64,000 bases of DNA, taken from assembly GCF_006539505.1 (NCBI RefSeq), contig NZ_BJND01000007.1:186001-250000 (forward strand), given 5' to 3'. The notes under the pieces are model-generated. The model did not search any database and was not told the DNA's origin. It saw only the letters and a list, made by a program, of their open reading frames with translations. Below are positions 1 through 9,793 of the stretch, piece after piece (position 1 is the first letter of the stretch; every line of letters begins with the position of its first letter). The position numbers were made by a program, and so were the translations under genes. Source of the stretch: Streptomyces spinoverrucosus (GTDB lineage: Bacteria; Actinomycetota; Actinomycetes; Streptomycetales; Streptomycetaceae).

Positions 1-1375
1 GCCCCGACATGCCGTGCACGCCCGGGCCCGGCGGGGTGGCCGAGGAGCAGATGTACACCGCCGGGTGCGGGGTGCTGTACGGGAACAGGGACAGCTTGGG
101 GCGCAGCACCGTCTGGAGTCCGCTGACCGCGCCGGAGGCGATGTCGCCGCCGACGTAGTTGGCGTTGCGGGCGGCGAGTTCGGGCGGTCCGGCGGTCGCG
201 CGGGCGAGGACGCGGTCGCGGAATCCCGGGGCGAAGCGCTCCAGTTGGCGTTCGATGGTGTCGGTGAGGTCTCCGGTCCAGCCGCTGGGGACATGGCCGT
301 ACACCCAGAAGACCTGCTTGCCGTCGGGCGCCCGGGTGGGGTCGACGACGCTGGGCTGCACGGTGATGAGGAACGGCCGGTCGGGCGCCCGGCCCAGGCG
401 GGACGCCTCGCGCAGCGCGGTGCCGATCTCCGCGCTGCTGGCGCCGATCTGCACGGTCCCGGCCTTGCGCGGCTCCTCGGCGGTCCACGGCACCGGGCCG
501 TCCAGCGCGTAGTCGACCTTGAAGACGCCCGGTCCGTACCGGTACCCCTCGTAGTAGCGGCCGAAGCCCGCGATGCGGGCCAGGGCGGTGGGTGAGGTGT
601 CGAAGACGTATGCGCGCGCGGGCGGCAGGTCGTCGAGGCGCTTGACCTCGTAGTCGGTGTGGATCGCGCCGTCGAGGTCCTTCAGGTAGGCGGCGAGCGC
701 GTCCGAGATGGACTGGGAGCCGCCACGGGCGACGGGCCAGCCCCGGGCGTGCGCGGCGAGGGCGAAGACCAGGCCGATCGCGCCGGTGGCGAAGCCGGTA
801 AGCGGGGCCATCACATGGGCGACGAGACCGGCGAAGAGGGTCTTTGCGGGTTCGTCGCGGAAGCGGCGGGTCAGCCAGGTGGACGGGGGCAGGCCGACCA
901 GGCCGAAGCGGGCGAGGGTCACCGGGTCGCGGGGCAGCGCGGTGAGCGGCAGGGACATGAAGTCGCGGGCCAGCGTGTCCCAATGGTGCAGGAAAGGCTC
1001 GACCAGTCTGCGATACGTCCCGGCGTCACGCGGGCCGAGGGAGGCGGCGGTTTCGCCGACCGAGCGGGACAGGATCGCGGCGGTGCCGTCCGGGAAGGGG
1101 TGCGCCATGGGCAGCTCGGCGTGCAGCCACTCCAGGCCGTAACGGTCCAGGGGCAGGGCCCGGAACGCCGGGGAGTTGATGCCGAGGGGGTGGGCCGCGG
1201 AGCACGGGTCGTGGCGGAAACCGGGAAGCGTGAGCTCCTCGGTGCGGGCGCCGCCGCCGATCGCGTCCCGCGCCTCGAACACCGCCACGGAGAAGCCGCG
1301 GCGGGCCAGCTCCACTGCGGCGGTCAGTCCGTTCGGCCCCGCACCCACCACGACCGCATCGAGCATCGACGGCAC
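1..1375 (-). CDS. FAD-dependent oxidoreductase, phytoene-dehydrogenase-like (3' end outside window)
   Basis: The product begins with a dinucleotide-binding fold: GAGPNG at residues 11-16, then an acidic residue closing the second strand ([10 protein letters not shown]). This is the usual N-terminus of the NAD(P)/FAD-dependent amine oxidase and carotenoid-desaturase-like families. About 458 codons are present and the gene runs off the left edge, so the C-terminal FAD contact is not seen in full. GTG at 1375 is preferred because AAGGAG lies 7 nt upstream; an in-frame ATG is at 1366. The substrate is unknown; the family oxidises polyenes, amines or prenyl chains. No carotenoid genes are visible alongside. 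Confidence 0.85.
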   Translation of the reverse strand, partial: MPSMLDAVVVGAGPNGLTAAVELARRGFSVAVFEARDAIGGGARTEELTLPGFRHDPCSAAHPLGINSPAFRALPLDRYGLEWLHAELPMAHPFPDGTAAILSRSVGETAASLGPRDAGTYRRLVEPFLHHWDTLARDFMSLPLTALPRDPVTLARFGLVGLPPSTWLTRRFRDEPAKTLFAGLVAHVMAPLTGFATGAIGLVFALAAHARGWPVARGGSQSISDALAAYLKDLDGAIHTDYEVKRLDDLPPARAYVFDTSPTALARIAGFGRYYEGYRYGPGVFKVDYALDGPVPWTAEEPRKAGTVQIGASSAEIGTALREASRLGRAPDRPFLITVQPSVVDPTRAPDGKQVFWVYGHVPSGWTGDLTDTIERQLERFAPGFRDRVLARATAGPPELAARNANYVGGDIASGAVSGLQTVLRPKLSLFPYSTPHPAVYICSSATPPGPGVHGMSG

Positions 1376-1474
1376 CTTCGGACTCCTTCGTCAGCCGATG
1401 GCCACTCAGGATCAGGATATGCCGGGGTACTGACACTCCTCCGCGACGGGTGCCTGCGACGGACGAACCGGGGC

Positions 1475-2308
1475 TCAGACCGCCGAGGCCAGCAGTCCCG
1501 CCACCCGCCGGGCCGTGGCCGCGTCGCGGGCCGCGGTGAAGGGCAGGGTGTTGCCGCCGGTGATGCGGAACGGCTCGCCCGTGCGGGTCAGGTGTGCGCC
1601 GCCCGCCTCCTCGACGAGCAGCAGGCCCGCCGCGTGGTCCCAGGCGGCCTCCCAGGAGAACGCCGTGGCGTCCGACTCGCCCCGGGCGACGGCGAGATAC
1701 TCCAGACCGGCAGAACCGCACTCGCGCGGGGCGACGCCGTCCGTCCACAGGCCGAGCAGCGCGCGCTTCTCCGCGTCGGTCGTGTAGTCCGGGTGGGAGG
1801 TGGCGACGCGCAGGTCACGGCCCGGCGTGGGCGGGCCGGCGAACAGCCGCTCGCCGTCCAGGAAGGCACCCTGGCCACGGACGGCCGTGGCCAGCTGGTC
1901 GCGGGCGGCGGCGTAGGTCCACGAGGCCAGCACGATGCCGTGGCGGGCGAGCGCGACCAGCGTGCAGAAGCCGTCGTCGCCGTGCACGAACTGCCGGGTG
2001 CCGTCGACGGGGTCGATGATCCAGACCGGGGCGTCGCCGCGTATCGCCTCGTACGACGCGGGGTTGGCGTGCACCGCCTCCTCGCCGACCACCACGGAGC
2101 CGGGCAGCAGCGCGCCGAGCGCCTCGGTGAGGTGCCGCTCGGCCAGCCGGTCGGCGTCCGTCACCAGGTCGTGGGGCCCGCTCTTCTGGTCGACCTCGTG
2201 CTCGGCCAGCTGCCGGAAACGCGGCATGATCTCGGCCGCGGCCGCCTTGCGCACCGCTTCTTCCACGTCGGCCGAGTGACGTGCGAGAAACTCGTCGGTG
2301 GTTTCCAT
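1475..2308 (-). CDS. Inositol monophosphatase-family phosphatase (HisN/SuhB-like)
   Basis: A 277-residue magnesium-dependent phosphatase of the FIG superfamily. Metal-binding motifs are intact: GEE at 75-77, IIDPVDGT at 97-104 and AWDHAAG at 222-228. The family removes phosphate from inositol phosphate, histidinol phosphate or related sugars. In actinobacteria the histidinol-phosphate phosphatase HisN belongs here, but no his genes are adjacent, so the substrate is open. ATG 2308 is chosen; ATG 2320 (four residues longer) is possible, but the GGAGG that precedes it is only 1 nt away. It is transcribed in the same direction as its neighbours, with a 99-nt gap to the FAD oxidoreductase. Confidence 0.88.
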   Translation of the reverse strand: METTDEFLARHSADVEEAVRKAAAAEIMPRFRQLAEHEVDQKSGPHDLVTDADRLAERHLTEALGALLPGSVVVGEEAVHANPASYEAIRGDAPVWIIDPVDGTRQFVHGDDGFCTLVALARHGIVLASWTYAAARDQLATAVRGQGAFLDGERLFAGPPTPGRDLRVATSHPDYTTDAEKRALLGLWTDGVAPRECGSAGLEYLAVARGESDATAFSWEAAWDHAAGLLLVEEAGGAHLTRTGEPFRITGGNTLPFTAARDAATARRVAGLLASAV

Positions 2309-2435
2309 CTCTTCGATCATGCCTCCATGAGAGCACGCGGCACTGACAATGCCCGCCGGGGCGGTGCACTCCGGGTGGAATCGGGATGAACTCACGGCCA
2401 CCCGCCTCCGCGCGCGGCTACCCGACTACGCGGGG

Positions 2436-4262
2436 TCACCGGCCGACCGCGTACCCCTGCATCCCGCGCGGATTCGCCGCCGCCGACAGCACGCCCGTCT
2501 CCGGGTCCCGCGCCACCGCGCACAGCCGCCCCTCCGACCAGTCGTCACCCACCGTGACGTCATGACCGCGGCGCCGCAGCCCCTCGACGACGTCCAGGGC
2601 CATCCGCCCCTCGACCGTCACGCTCCCCGGGCGCATCCCCCGCGGGTAGAAGGAGCCGGGGAAGCTGTCGTTGTGCCAGTTCGGGGCGTCGATCGCGCCC
2701 TGCAGGTCGAGTCCGCCGCGAACCGGGGAGCGCAGGGCGACCGCCAGGAAGAAGTGCAGCTGCCACTGGTCCTGCTGGTCCCCGCCGGGCGTGCCGAACG
2801 CCATCACGGGCACGCCGTCACGCAGCGCGATCGAGGGGGTGAGCGTGGTCCGCGGCCGGCGGCCCGGCGTGAGCGAGTTCGGCAGGCCCTCCTCCAGCCA
2901 GGTCATCTGCAGCCGGGTGCCGAGCGGGAAGCCCAGCTCGGGTACGACGGGGTTGGACTGGAGCCAGCCTCCGCTGGGGGTGGCCGCGATCATGTTGCCC
3001 CAGCGGTCGACGACGTCGAGGTGGCAGGTGTCGCCGCGGGTGGCGCCGTCGCCGGAGACGTCGGGTTCGCCGGGCACCGGGGAGTTCGGGCTCTTGGCGA
3101 CGGTCGGCTCCCCCACCCCCATCGGGTTGAAGCCCGGGTCCTCGGTGGCCACCACGCGCGCGTGGGCGCACAGTCGCGGCGTACGCCCGCCCGGGCTGCC
3201 CGGCCGCAGCTCGAAGGAGGCCTTCTCACCGACCAGCTCGCGCCGGGCCGCGTTGTACTGCGCCGACAGCAGCTCGGCGAACGGCACATCGGCCGCGTCC
3301 CCGTACCAGGCCTCCCGGTCGGCCATGGCGAGCTTGCAGCCCTCGATCAGCAGATGGACGTAGTCCGCGGAGCCGTACGCCGGCAGCTCGGGCGGCAGCA
3401 GGGCGAGCTGCTGGAGCAGCACCGGGCCCTGGCTCCAGGGGCCGGCCTTGCACACGGTCCAGCCGTTCCAGTCGTACGTCGCCGGCGCCTCGTAGGTCGC
3501 GGACCAGCCGGCGAGGTCGTCGGCCGTGAGCGTGCCGGTGTGGCGCTCGCCGCTGGTGTCCAGCGTGGGCCGCCCGGCCTGCCGTACCAGCGCCTCGGCG
3601 ATGAATCCGGTGCGCCACACCTCCCGGGCCGCCTCGATCTGCGCCTGCCGGTCCCCCGCCCCGGCGACCTCGGCGAGCAGCCGCTTCCAGGTGGCGGCGA
3701 GCGCCGGGTTGCGCAGCAGCTCGCCGGGGCGCGGGGCCCTGCCGCCCGGCAGGTACATCTCCGCCGACGAGGTCCACTCCTTCTCGAACAGCTCGCGCAC
3801 GGTCTCGACGGTCTCGCCGACGCGTTCCACGGGCGCGTGTCCGTGCTCCGCGTACCCGATGGCGTACTTCAGGACGTCGGCGAGCGGCTTTGTCCCGTGG
3901 TCGCGCAGCAGCAGCATCCAGGCGTCGAAGGCGCCCGGGACGGCGGCGGCGAGCGGCCCGGTACCGGGCACGAGATCGAGGCCGAGCCCCCGGTAGTGGG
4001 CGACGCTCGCCCCGGCGGGCGCGACGCCCTGCCCGCACAGCACCCGCACCTCACCGTCGGCGGGTGCGATCAGGATCGGCACCTCTCCGGCGGGCCCGTT
4101 GAGGTGTGGCTCGACGACATGCAGCACGAACGCCCCGGCCACGGCCGCGTCATAGGCGTTGCCGCCGTCCTCAAGCACGGCCATCGCGGACTGCGAGGCG
4201 AGCCAGTGGGTGGACGACACCATGCCGAAGGTGCCCTGAAGGGTGGGGCGGGTGGTGAACAT
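2436..4262 (-). CDS. Gamma-glutamyltransferase family protein, no signal peptide
   Basis: 608 residues of the Ntn-hydrolase gamma-glutamyltranspeptidase family. The autoprocessing threonine is in GDTCHLDVVD, with Thr at about residue 412. It is followed by the GNM(I)AATPSGGW loop and, further on, an FGTPGGDQQ segment resembling the family's glycine-rich binding loop. The N-terminus (MFTTRPTLQGTFG) lacks any export signal, so this version is probably cytoplasmic, unlike the second copy at 27686-29488. The family cleaves gamma-glutamyl bonds of glutathione, or acylase substrates. ATG 4262 follows a GAGGTGAGAGG leader; longer in-frame starts upstream run into the integrase relic and were rejected. 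Confidence 0.9.
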   Translation of the reverse strand: MFTTRPTLQGTFGMVSSTHWLASQSAMAVLEDGGNAYDAAVAGAFVLHVVEPHLNGPAGEVPILIAPADGEVRVLCGQGVAPAGASVAHYRGLGLDLVPGTGPLAAAVPGAFDAWMLLLRDHGTKPLADVLKYAIGYAEHGHAPVERVGETVETVRELFEKEWTSSAEMYLPGGRAPRPGELLRNPALAATWKRLLAEVAGAGDRQAQIEAAREVWRTGFIAEALVRQAGRPTLDTSGERHTGTLTADDLAGWSATYEAPATYDWNGWTVCKAGPWSQGPVLLQQLALLPPELPAYGSADYVHLLIEGCKLAMADREAWYGDAADVPFAELLSAQYNAARRELVGEKASFELRPGSPGGRTPRLCAHARVVATEDPGFNPMGVGEPTVAKSPNSPVPGEPDVSGDGATRGDTCHLDVVDRWGNMIAATPSGGWLQSNPVVPELGFPLGTRLQMTWLEEGLPNSLTPGRRPRTTLTPSIALRDGVPVMAFGTPGGDQQDQWQLHFFLAVALRSPVRGGLDLQGAIDAPNWHNDSFPGSFYPRGMRPGSVTVEGRMALDVVEGLRRRGHDVTVGDDWSEGRLCAVARDPETGVLSAAANPRGMQGYAVGR

Positions 4263-4311
4263 AGGGCCTCTCACCTCGCTGTTTCCGTGCATCGGCCGGA
4301 CCGATCGACGC

Positions 4312-4684
4312 TCAGGATGGTTCCTGGGGAGAATCTGGGGAGTTTGGGCCAGAGCTCTCACCCGCGCGCTCCCCCAGCAGGCTACCGATCGCCCTGCGCC
4401 CCTTCTTCCCTGCCTCAGGCATGAAGTGGGCTTAGTGGTCGAGGCTGATGGTCGGCGACGAATGCCCCAACCATGTACGTGTGCTTCAGCACGTGGAACC
4501 CGTCCTTCGGTGCCGCTTGCCACTGCCGGGGTTTGGCCCCCTTGGCGCGCGGCGGAATGACGCCGGCCTTGGCCAGCGCAGGCTTCCAGATCGGCTGCAC
4601 GCGTACGTCCTGGTATGCCTGACCAGCTCGTCAGCCACGGAAAGCGGCATGTCTACGACGCGTGTTTTTCCACGCCTTTGGCTG
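4312..4684 (-). pseudogene. Relic of a tyrosine integrase (phage or ICE type)
   Basis: Reading the minus strand in shifting frames gives successive integrase blocks: GKTRVVDMPLSVADELVRH near 4684-4625, then WKPALAKAGVIPPRAKG and GFHVLKHTY near 4595-4475 (the HxLRHxY box with R changed to K). These are followed by WLGHSSPTISLDH, a premature TAA where the family has a Tyr codon, and AHFMPEAGKKGRRAIG with an S/P-rich tail ending at TGA 4312. The segment between HTY and WLGH is deleted, and the N-terminal half is absent. This is a dead site-specific recombinase, so an integrated element once ended here. No tRNA or clear att core is visible. Confidence 0.8.
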
Positions 4685-4894
4685 ATTTCGTCACGTGCCT
4701 TTCGAGCTACTGAGGTCTTTCAGCCTGGCCACTGATCGGGTGACGGGGCCGGAGTCCGCAACGCACAAGGCTCCCGTGCCGTTGAGGGAGGTGTTCGAAG
4801 TCTCAATCCACAGGCACAGGAGCCGCGTTGGTTCCGCATTTTGCCGCACTCGACCTGCCCCACGCCCTGGTCGAGTGAGTCTCAATGATGGTGG

Positions 4895-5425
4895 CAGTGC
4901 CTGGGTGTGGATCAGTCCTTCGGCGCGCTTCTTGAGGTAGTAGTCCCGGGAGGGTCCTGGGCGCATCATGGCGGTTTGGGCCGCCATGTAGAAGATGTGC
5001 CGCAGGCGGCGGTGGTAGCGCTTGGGCCGGTGGTGGTTACCGGTCCGGCGGCCGGAGTCGCGCGACACAGGAGCCAGTCCCGCGTGGGCGGCCAGGCGGC
5101 CGGCGTCTGCGTAGCCGGACAGGTCTCCGACGATGGCGAGGAACTCGGCCCCGAGGATGCCGCCCATACCCGGCAGGGATTCGATGACTTCGGCGCGCTC
5201 GTCGAGGCGGAAGACCTCGCGGATCTCCCGGTCCGTGTCTTTGATCCACTCGTCGAGCGCGAGGAGCTGATGAGCAAGGTCGCACACGAGCTTGGCGGCT
5301 CGCTTTTCGCCCGGCAAAGCAGTCACCTGGGACTGGGCGGCCTCGACCGCGCCGGCGGCTACATCGGCCGCACTGCGGACCCCACGTCGTGCCAGCCAGT
5401 CCCCGAGCCGCTTGACGCCGGTCCG
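4895..5425 (-). pseudogene. IS110-family transposase fragment
   Basis: The middle and C-terminal part of an IS110-type (DEDD plus Transposase_20) transposase. Visible blocks include RLGDWLARRGVRSA, LPGEKRAAKLVCDLAHQLLAL, ESLPGMGGILGAEFLAIVGD, LAAHAGLAPVSRDSGRRTG, HRPKRYHRRLRHIFYMAA and RDYYLKKRAEGLIHTQAL. The N-terminal DEDD nuclease domain is missing and the 3' end stops abruptly at LIHTQAL. There it meets another short plus-strand fragment (4825-4878, coding ALVPHFAALDLPHALVE, resembling a transposase N-terminus). The ORF remains open on both sides but the flanking translation is unrelated, so it is not a working gene. Confidence 0.85.
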
Positions 5426-5439
5426 CCGCCGAACTCCGC

Positions 5440-5601
5440 GCAACGGACGCCGAGGAACTTCGCCGGCTCCGAGAAGACAACGAAGCCCTCGTCGGAGCCC
5501 TGCACGAAGCCGTGACGGAGAACCGGCACCTGCGCCAACAGCTCGCCGACCGCCATGCCGGCGTTCGCATACTGCCGACGCAGGCCCCGCTCGGCCGGTA
5601 G
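5440..5601 (+). pseudogene. Coiled-coil fragment resembling a transposition helper
   Basis: An open stretch without its own start encodes EELRRLREDNEALVG, then HEAVTENRHLRQQLADRHAG, then VRILPT, ending at TAG 5599-5601. The heptad-like Leu/Glu/Arg pattern matches the C-terminal coiled coil of small helper proteins found with Tn554-type or phage-like elements (DUF6262-like). The family assignment is from memory of such sequences and is tentative. It abuts the IS110 fragment in the opposite orientation and is 5'-truncated. Confidence 0.5.
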
Positions 5602-5901
5602 CAGGCCCTCCGCCGCCGACGGCCCGGCTGCAGTCTCGCCTCAGCCCGGCCTGGCCGTCATCGGTGCCGAATCCCGGCGTTCGCCGAAGGCTCCGACACC
5701 GATGACACCTGGCCGACCTCGCGCGTGCCCGCGTGCTGAGCGTGACCGTGCGGGCGCGGCTCACTCGGGCAGCAACGACCTGCGTCAGGTCGCCGCCGTC
5801 GTGGAACTCAGCCCTCATTCAAGAGACCTCCCCTGATCGGCGGGAGGCCCCCACCGTGACTCGCACACCCAGCCATACATGAGCTATCGTTCATGTGGTG
5901 A
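5602..5901. other. Intergenic stretch, no gene seen
   Basis: Both strands hold only shadow reading frames with no recognisable domain. The segment separates the IS relics from the Fur-type operon and ends at the Zur-box-like site. It is probably decayed mobile-element DNA plus the operon's promoter upstream region. Confidence 0.4.
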
Positions 5902-5916
5902 TGGATTTCATTTTCA
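5902..5916. promoter_or_regulatory. Zur/Fur-box-like operator
   Basis: An AT-rich 15-mer, TGGATTTCATTTTCA, stands out in GC-rich DNA. Its reverse complement TGAAAATGAAATCCA matches the first nine bases of the actinobacterial Zur consensus as I recall it (TGAAAATgATTTTCA), with a weaker second half. It lies 40 nt upstream of the Fur-family start, so autoregulation is likely. Confidence 0.5.
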
Positions 5917-5955
5917 TTAACTGCCTCGGTATGTCATTAGGGGGTGAACGTCGGT

Positions 5956-6366
5956 GTGAGCGACCCGATGACCCAACAGCGGCCCACCCGGCAACGCTCG
6001 GCCCTTGTGGAAGCTCTCGCGAACTGTCACGACTTCATCTCCGCTCAGGACCTGTACGCGCGCATGACCGCCGACGGCACACGGATCGGCCTGACCACCG
6101 TCTACCGAGGACTGCGTGACCTGGAGGCCGCAGACGCGATCGACGTCGTCCAGGCCAGTGCCGGTGAACGGCTTTACCGGTGGCGGCCCACCGATGAACA
6201 CCGGCACTACCTGATCTGCCGCGCCTGTGGCAGCAGCCGGCCGGTGGACTCCGAGGTCGTCGAGGAGTGGGCCGGACGCATCGCCGCCGACTCCGGATTC
6301 ACCGCGGTGGAACACACCGTCGAACTCACCGGCGTCTGCGTCGGCTGCCAACCCACCACCGAGTGA
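5956..6366 (+). CDS. Fur-family transcriptional repressor, probably Zur
   Basis: 136 residues. A winged helix (about 5-75, with RIGLTTVYRGLRDLEAA as the recognition region) is followed by the Fur dimerisation/metal domain with HRHYLICRACG. Two structural zinc pairs are visible: C88/C91 and C128/C131. Partnership with a CobW-type GTPase and a Zur-like box favours zinc as the effector, although Fur or Nur cannot be excluded from sequence. GTG 5956 is preferred because GGGGGTGA, a near-perfect anti-16S match, ends 8 nt upstream; GTG 5944 would overlap that site. It is the first gene of a four-gene operon. Confidence 0.85.
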   Translation: MSDPMTQQRPTRQRSALVEALANCHDFISAQDLYARMTADGTRIGLTTVYRGLRDLEAADAIDVVQASAGERLYRWRPTDEHRHYLICRACGSSRPVDSEVVEEWAGRIAADSGFTAVEHTVELTGVCVGCQPTTE

Positions 6367-6380
6367 GGAGAACTGCCGCC

Positions 6381-6662
6381 ATGCCCCTGGGATTCGGACC
6401 AGGAAACCCCGCCGCACCGAGCCCGCACCTACGCGAGCTGAAGGAGAAGGTACGCACCCTGCTGGACCTCGACGACGACACCGCCGTCATGATCCGCCAG
6501 CTCGCCTGCACCGAACCTGACTGCCCACCCCTGGAGACCGTCGTCGCCGTCCTGCCGATGAACGGCAAGGCCCGCCGCTGGACCATGCACCGACCCACCG
6601 ACGAGATCACCGAGGACGACCTCAAGGCCGTCCTGCTCGCCACCGCACCCGAAGGAGCCTGA
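6381..6662 (+). CDS. Small conserved hypothetical protein in the Zur/CobW operon
   Basis: 93 residues, starting at ATG 6381 with GAGGAG about 12 nt upstream, 14 nt after the repressor stop and 5 nt before the CobW start. There is no signal peptide or membrane segment. It is acidic in the middle ([23 protein letters not shown]) with Cys residues spaced CTEPDC, and ends with a helix ([20 protein letters not shown]). The family was not recognised. Its tight spacing with the repressor and CobW GTPase suggests metal homeostasis; the CxxxxC could be a metal ligand, but this is inference. Confidence 0.75.
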   Translation: MPLGFGPGNPAAPSPHLRELKEKVRTLLDLDDDTAVMIRQLACTEPDCPPLETVVAVLPMNGKARRWTMHRPTDEITEDDLKAVLLATAPEGA

Positions 6663-6667
6663 CCCTG

Positions 6668-7693
6668 ATGACCGAAGCGACCACGACGGACGCGCCGCGC
6701 GACGGGCGCGTGCCCGTCACCGTACTGACCGGCTTCCTCGGCTCGGGCAAGACCACTCTCCTCAACCGGATCCTCACCGAGCACCACGGGATGCGGATCG
6801 CCGTCATCGAGAACGAGTTCGGCGAGATCGGCATCGACGACGCCCTCGTGCTGGACGCCGAGGAAGAGATCTTCGAGATGAACAACGGCTGCATCTGCTG
6901 CACCGTCCGAGGAGATCTCATCCGCATCCTCGGCGCCCTGATGCGCCGTCGGGAGAAGTTCGACCACATCCTCATCGAGACCACCGGCCTGGCCGACCCC
7001 GCGCCCGTCGCCCAGACCTTCTTCATGGACGACGAGATCGCCGCCCAGCTGCGCCTGGACGCCATCATCACCCTCGTCGACGCCGCCCACGTGCTCCAGC
7101 ACCTGGACGAGGTCAAGCCGGAAGGCGTGGAGAACGAGGCCGTCGAGCAGATCGCCTTCGCCGACCGGATCGTGCTCAACAAGACCGACCTCGCCGACGA
7201 GGAGACCATCGCCGAGGTCGAGGCGCGCGTGAAGGCCATCAACGCACCCGTGCAGATCCTGCGCGCCCGCAACGCCGAAGTCGACCTCAGGCAGATCCTC
7301 GACGTCGGCGCCTTCGACCTGGACCGCGTCCTGAAGGACGACCCGTCCTTCCTCACCGAAACCGAGCACCAGCACGACACCACCGTCACCTCCGTCGGCA
7401 TCGAACTCGACGGCGAGGTCGACGACTCCCGTCTCAACGCCTGGCTGGGCAACCTGCTGCGCACCAAGGGCGCCGACATCTTCCGCTCCAAGGGCATCCT
7501 CGCCATCGCGGGTTCGGGCAGGCAGTACGTCTTCCAGGGCGTTCACATGCTGCTGATGGGCGAGGAAGGAGCCCAGTGGCGAACCGACGAACCCCGTCGC
7601 AATCGGCTCGTCTTCATCGGCCGCAACCTCGACCGCGACGAGCTCGAGCGAGGCTTCGCCGACTGCCTGGCCACGGCGGGAGCCGCCGCGTGA
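6668..7693 (+). CDS. CobW/COG0523-family metallochaperone GTPase
   Basis: 341 residues of G3E-family GTPase. Walker [10 protein letters not shown] is at 22-30, the metal-binding CxCC motif GCICC at 74-78, ETTGLADP serves as switch region, and NKTDL is the guanine-specificity motif near 178. A CobW C-terminal domain follows ([19 protein letters not shown] to the end). COG0523 proteins deliver zinc or another metal to client enzymes under GTP hydrolysis and are commonly induced on zinc depletion by Zur. It is third in the operon, 5 nt after the small protein; the next gene overlaps its stop. Confidence 0.92.
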   Translation: MTEATTTDAPRDGRVPVTVLTGFLGSGKTTLLNRILTEHHGMRIAVIENEFGEIGIDDALVLDAEEEIFEMNNGCICCTVRGDLIRILGALMRRREKFDHILIETTGLADPAPVAQTFFMDDEIAAQLRLDAIITLVDAAHVLQHLDEVKPEGVENEAVEQIAFADRIVLNKTDLADEETIAEVEARVKAINAPVQILRARNAEVDLRQILDVGAFDLDRVLKDDPSFLTETEHQHDTTVTSVGIELDGEVDDSRLNAWLGNLLRTKGADIFRSKGILAIAGSGRQYVFQGVHMLLMGEEGAQWRTDEPRRNRLVFIGRNLDRDELERGFADCLATAGAAA

Positions 7694-8724
7694 GCATCAC
7701 CACCCCCGACCAGGCCCTCTCCGTCGCCTGGGAGATCACCATCGACGACGCGCCCGTCGCCCTCAGCGCCCGCGGCGACCTCGTGGCCGTCGCCGGAGCC
7801 GAGGGCACGGTACGGGTCCTCGATGCCGCCATGGGCGCCGAGATGGGCGCACTCGACCTTCCCAGCGGCGCCCTGAAGGCCCAACTCTCCCCTTCAGCCA
7901 GTCACTTGGCGGTCACCGGACCGATGGGGTACGCACTGTGGCGGCGCGCGGACGGGCGTGTGATCGTGCGCGAATCCGGCGCCTGGTCCTCCTCCGCCGC
8001 CTGGGCGAACGACGAACGGGTGGCCATCGCCTCCGGACGCACAGCGCTCGTATTCGACGCGGACGGCGAGGAGTTGTGGCGTACGGAGCCCGCCGCGTCC
8101 ACCGTCACCGACCTCGCCTGGCTGCGCCGGGGGCGCCGGCTGGCCGTGGCCGCGTACGGGGCCGTGCGCGGCCACGAGAGGCATACCGCGCAGCCCGTGG
8201 TCACCTATCCCTACATCGGCTCGCACCTCGCCCTCGCCGTCGCCCCGACCGAGAAGTGGATCTGCAGCGGCAACCAGGACGCCTCCATCCACATCTGGCG
8301 GACCCGGGACGGCAGCGAACTGACCATGTCCGGCTACCCGGAGAAGGTCTCCCGCCTCGCCTTCAACGACACGGGCTTCTGGCTCGCCGCCGACGGCGCC
8401 CCCGACCTGACGGTCTGGGACTTCTCCGGCAAGGGCCCCGCCGGCACCGCGCCACGCCAGCTGCGCTGCCACGAGACGATCACCGCGCTGGCCTGGCGGC
8501 CCGGCGCCGCCGGACACCTGGCCAGCGGCGGCCACGACGGCACGGTCGCCCTGTGGCACGCCACCGGCGGACAGCCGGCCAACCGGCTGCGCCCGGTGCG
8601 CACACTGGACGACGTCGACTCCGCGGTCGCCGCGCTGGCCTGGGCCGGACCTCACCTGCTGATCACCGCCCACCGCGACGGCCGCGTCCGGGCATACGGT
8701 CTGCCCTCACGGACCGCACTGTGA
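7690..8724 (+). CDS. WD40-repeat protein, operon partner of CobW
   Basis: 344 residues made almost entirely of WD40-like blades. Clear units include [47 protein letters not shown] and [17 protein letters not shown] 7690 overlaps the CobW TGA (GTGA), showing translational coupling. There is no signal peptide, so it is a cytosolic beta-propeller, presumably a protein-interaction scaffold. WD40 proteins next to COG0523 GTPases suggest a metal-transfer complex; that function is inferred from context only. Confidence 0.88.
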   Translation: MSITTPDQALSVAWEITIDDAPVALSARGDLVAVAGAEGTVRVLDAAMGAEMGALDLPSGALKAQLSPSASHLAVTGPMGYALWRRADGRVIVRESGAWSSSAAWANDERVAIASGRTALVFDADGEELWRTEPAASTVTDLAWLRRGRRLAVAAYGAVRGHERHTAQPVVTYPYIGSHLALAVAPTEKWICSGNQDASIHIWRTRDGSELTMSGYPEKVSRLAFNDTGFWLAADGAPDLTVWDFSGKGPAGTAPRQLRCHETITALAWRPGAAGHLASGGHDGTVALWHATGGQPANRLRPVRTLDDVDSAVAALAWAGPHLLITAHRDGRVRAYGLPSRTAL

Positions 8725-8806
8725 ACCGGGCAGTGATCCGTGCGGCGAACCGCCCGTGCACGCTGGTCGTGTGCCGAGGCTGCTGCTGCGGCAACCCGCG
8801 CAAGCG

Positions 8807-9793
8807 TCAGCTCAGCAGCGAGCGAGGTCGCGAGTCCAAGATCGCTTCGGCTTCGTCACTGACCGCGCGGACCACATCCGCGGCGGGGCGAACGGCATCG
8901 ACGAGGGACGCTGACTGACCGTAGAGGATCATGCCCGTGTCGGGGTCGGGTGGGGCCTCGAAGGGGTTGACGTCTTCTGGAGGTGCGAATTCCTCTTTGC
9001 GGTCCAGCAGCACTGCCTCACGCTCCGACCACTCGTCGGTGAACCGATTGCGGCGGACCCGTGCGCCGATTGTCGCCGGCCAGGGCAGCCCGGAGACGAT
9101 GTCGTAGGCCCGCGTCCACACGGTGTCGCTGCCATCGCTCTCGACGATCAGACGCTTGTGGATGTCGTGCACCTCGACCGCCTCGGGCGTGGCAAGAAAC
9201 GCCGTACCAAGCCAGGCACCGTCCGCACCGGCAGTGAGGACGGCCGCGAGCGTTCGGCCGTCGGCAATGCCCCCTGCGGCCAGCACCGGAACATCGGGGT
9301 GCCGCCTCACGACCCCGGCCAGAAACGGCAGCAGGCCCATCGTCCCGGTATGGCCACCGGCCTCGGTGCCCTGCGCCACGAGGACATCGGCACCCGCGGC
9401 AACAGCCGTCTCCGCGTCCTCGTAGGTCTGGATCTGACACATCACCCGGGCTCCCGCGTCCTTGGCCCGAGTGAGCCACGGCTGGGGGTCGGCGAACGAC
9501 AGTGCGACGACCTCTGGACGCTCCTCCAGCGTGGCCTCGAACAGCGGCTCGGTGAAGGAGAGGAACGGCGTGATGAAGCCGACTCCGAACGGCCGGTCCG
9601 TCGTGGCGCGGATGGTCGCGATCTCCGCACGGATCCAGTCAGGTCCTTTCCAGGGATGCGTCCCCCCGAAGGAGCCGAGCCCGCCGGCAGCGGAAACCGC
9701 GGCGGCGAGCGTCCCGCCGCTGTGCAAGCCCATGGGGGCCGCCATCACCGGACAGGTGAGCCCGAACATCTCGGTGAATCTCGTGTGCAACAT
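8807..9793 (-). CDS. Nitronate monooxygenase (2-nitropropane dioxygenase family)
   Basis: 328 residues with the FMN-dependent TIM-barrel signature: PVMAAPMGLHSGG at the N-terminus, AAGGLGSFGG, a catalytic-region GTEAGGHTG, then PVLAAGGIADGRTLAAVLTAGADGAWLGTAF for phosphate binding of FMN. The family oxidises alkyl nitronates such as propionate 3-nitronate to carbonyls, but some members are enoyl-reductase-like. It faces the WD40 operon convergently, with an 82-nt gap. No operon partner; upstream lie ISL3 relics, so any original neighbour may be lost. Confidence 0.9.
   Translation of the reverse strand: MLHTRFTEMFGLTCPVMAAPMGLHSGGTLAAAVSAAGGLGSFGGTHPWKGPDWIRAEIATIRATTDRPFGVGFITPFLSFTEPLFEATLEERPEVVALSFADPQPWLTRAKDAGARVMCQIQTYEDAETAVAAGADVLVAQGTEAGGHTGTMGLLPFLAGVVRRHPDVPVLAAGGIADGRTLAAVLTAGADGAWLGTAFLATPEAVEVHDIHKRLIVESDGSDTVWTRAYDIVSGLPWPATIGARVRRNRFTDEWSEREAVLLDRKEEFAPPEDVNPFEAPPDPDTGMILYGQSASLVDAVRPAADVVRAVSDEAEAILDSRPRSLLS

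Noticed and set aside
4415..4600. A 61-residue small protein containing FHVLKHTY
   Set aside because: It is a slice of the decayed integrase, with deletion and frameshift on both sides, not an independent gene.
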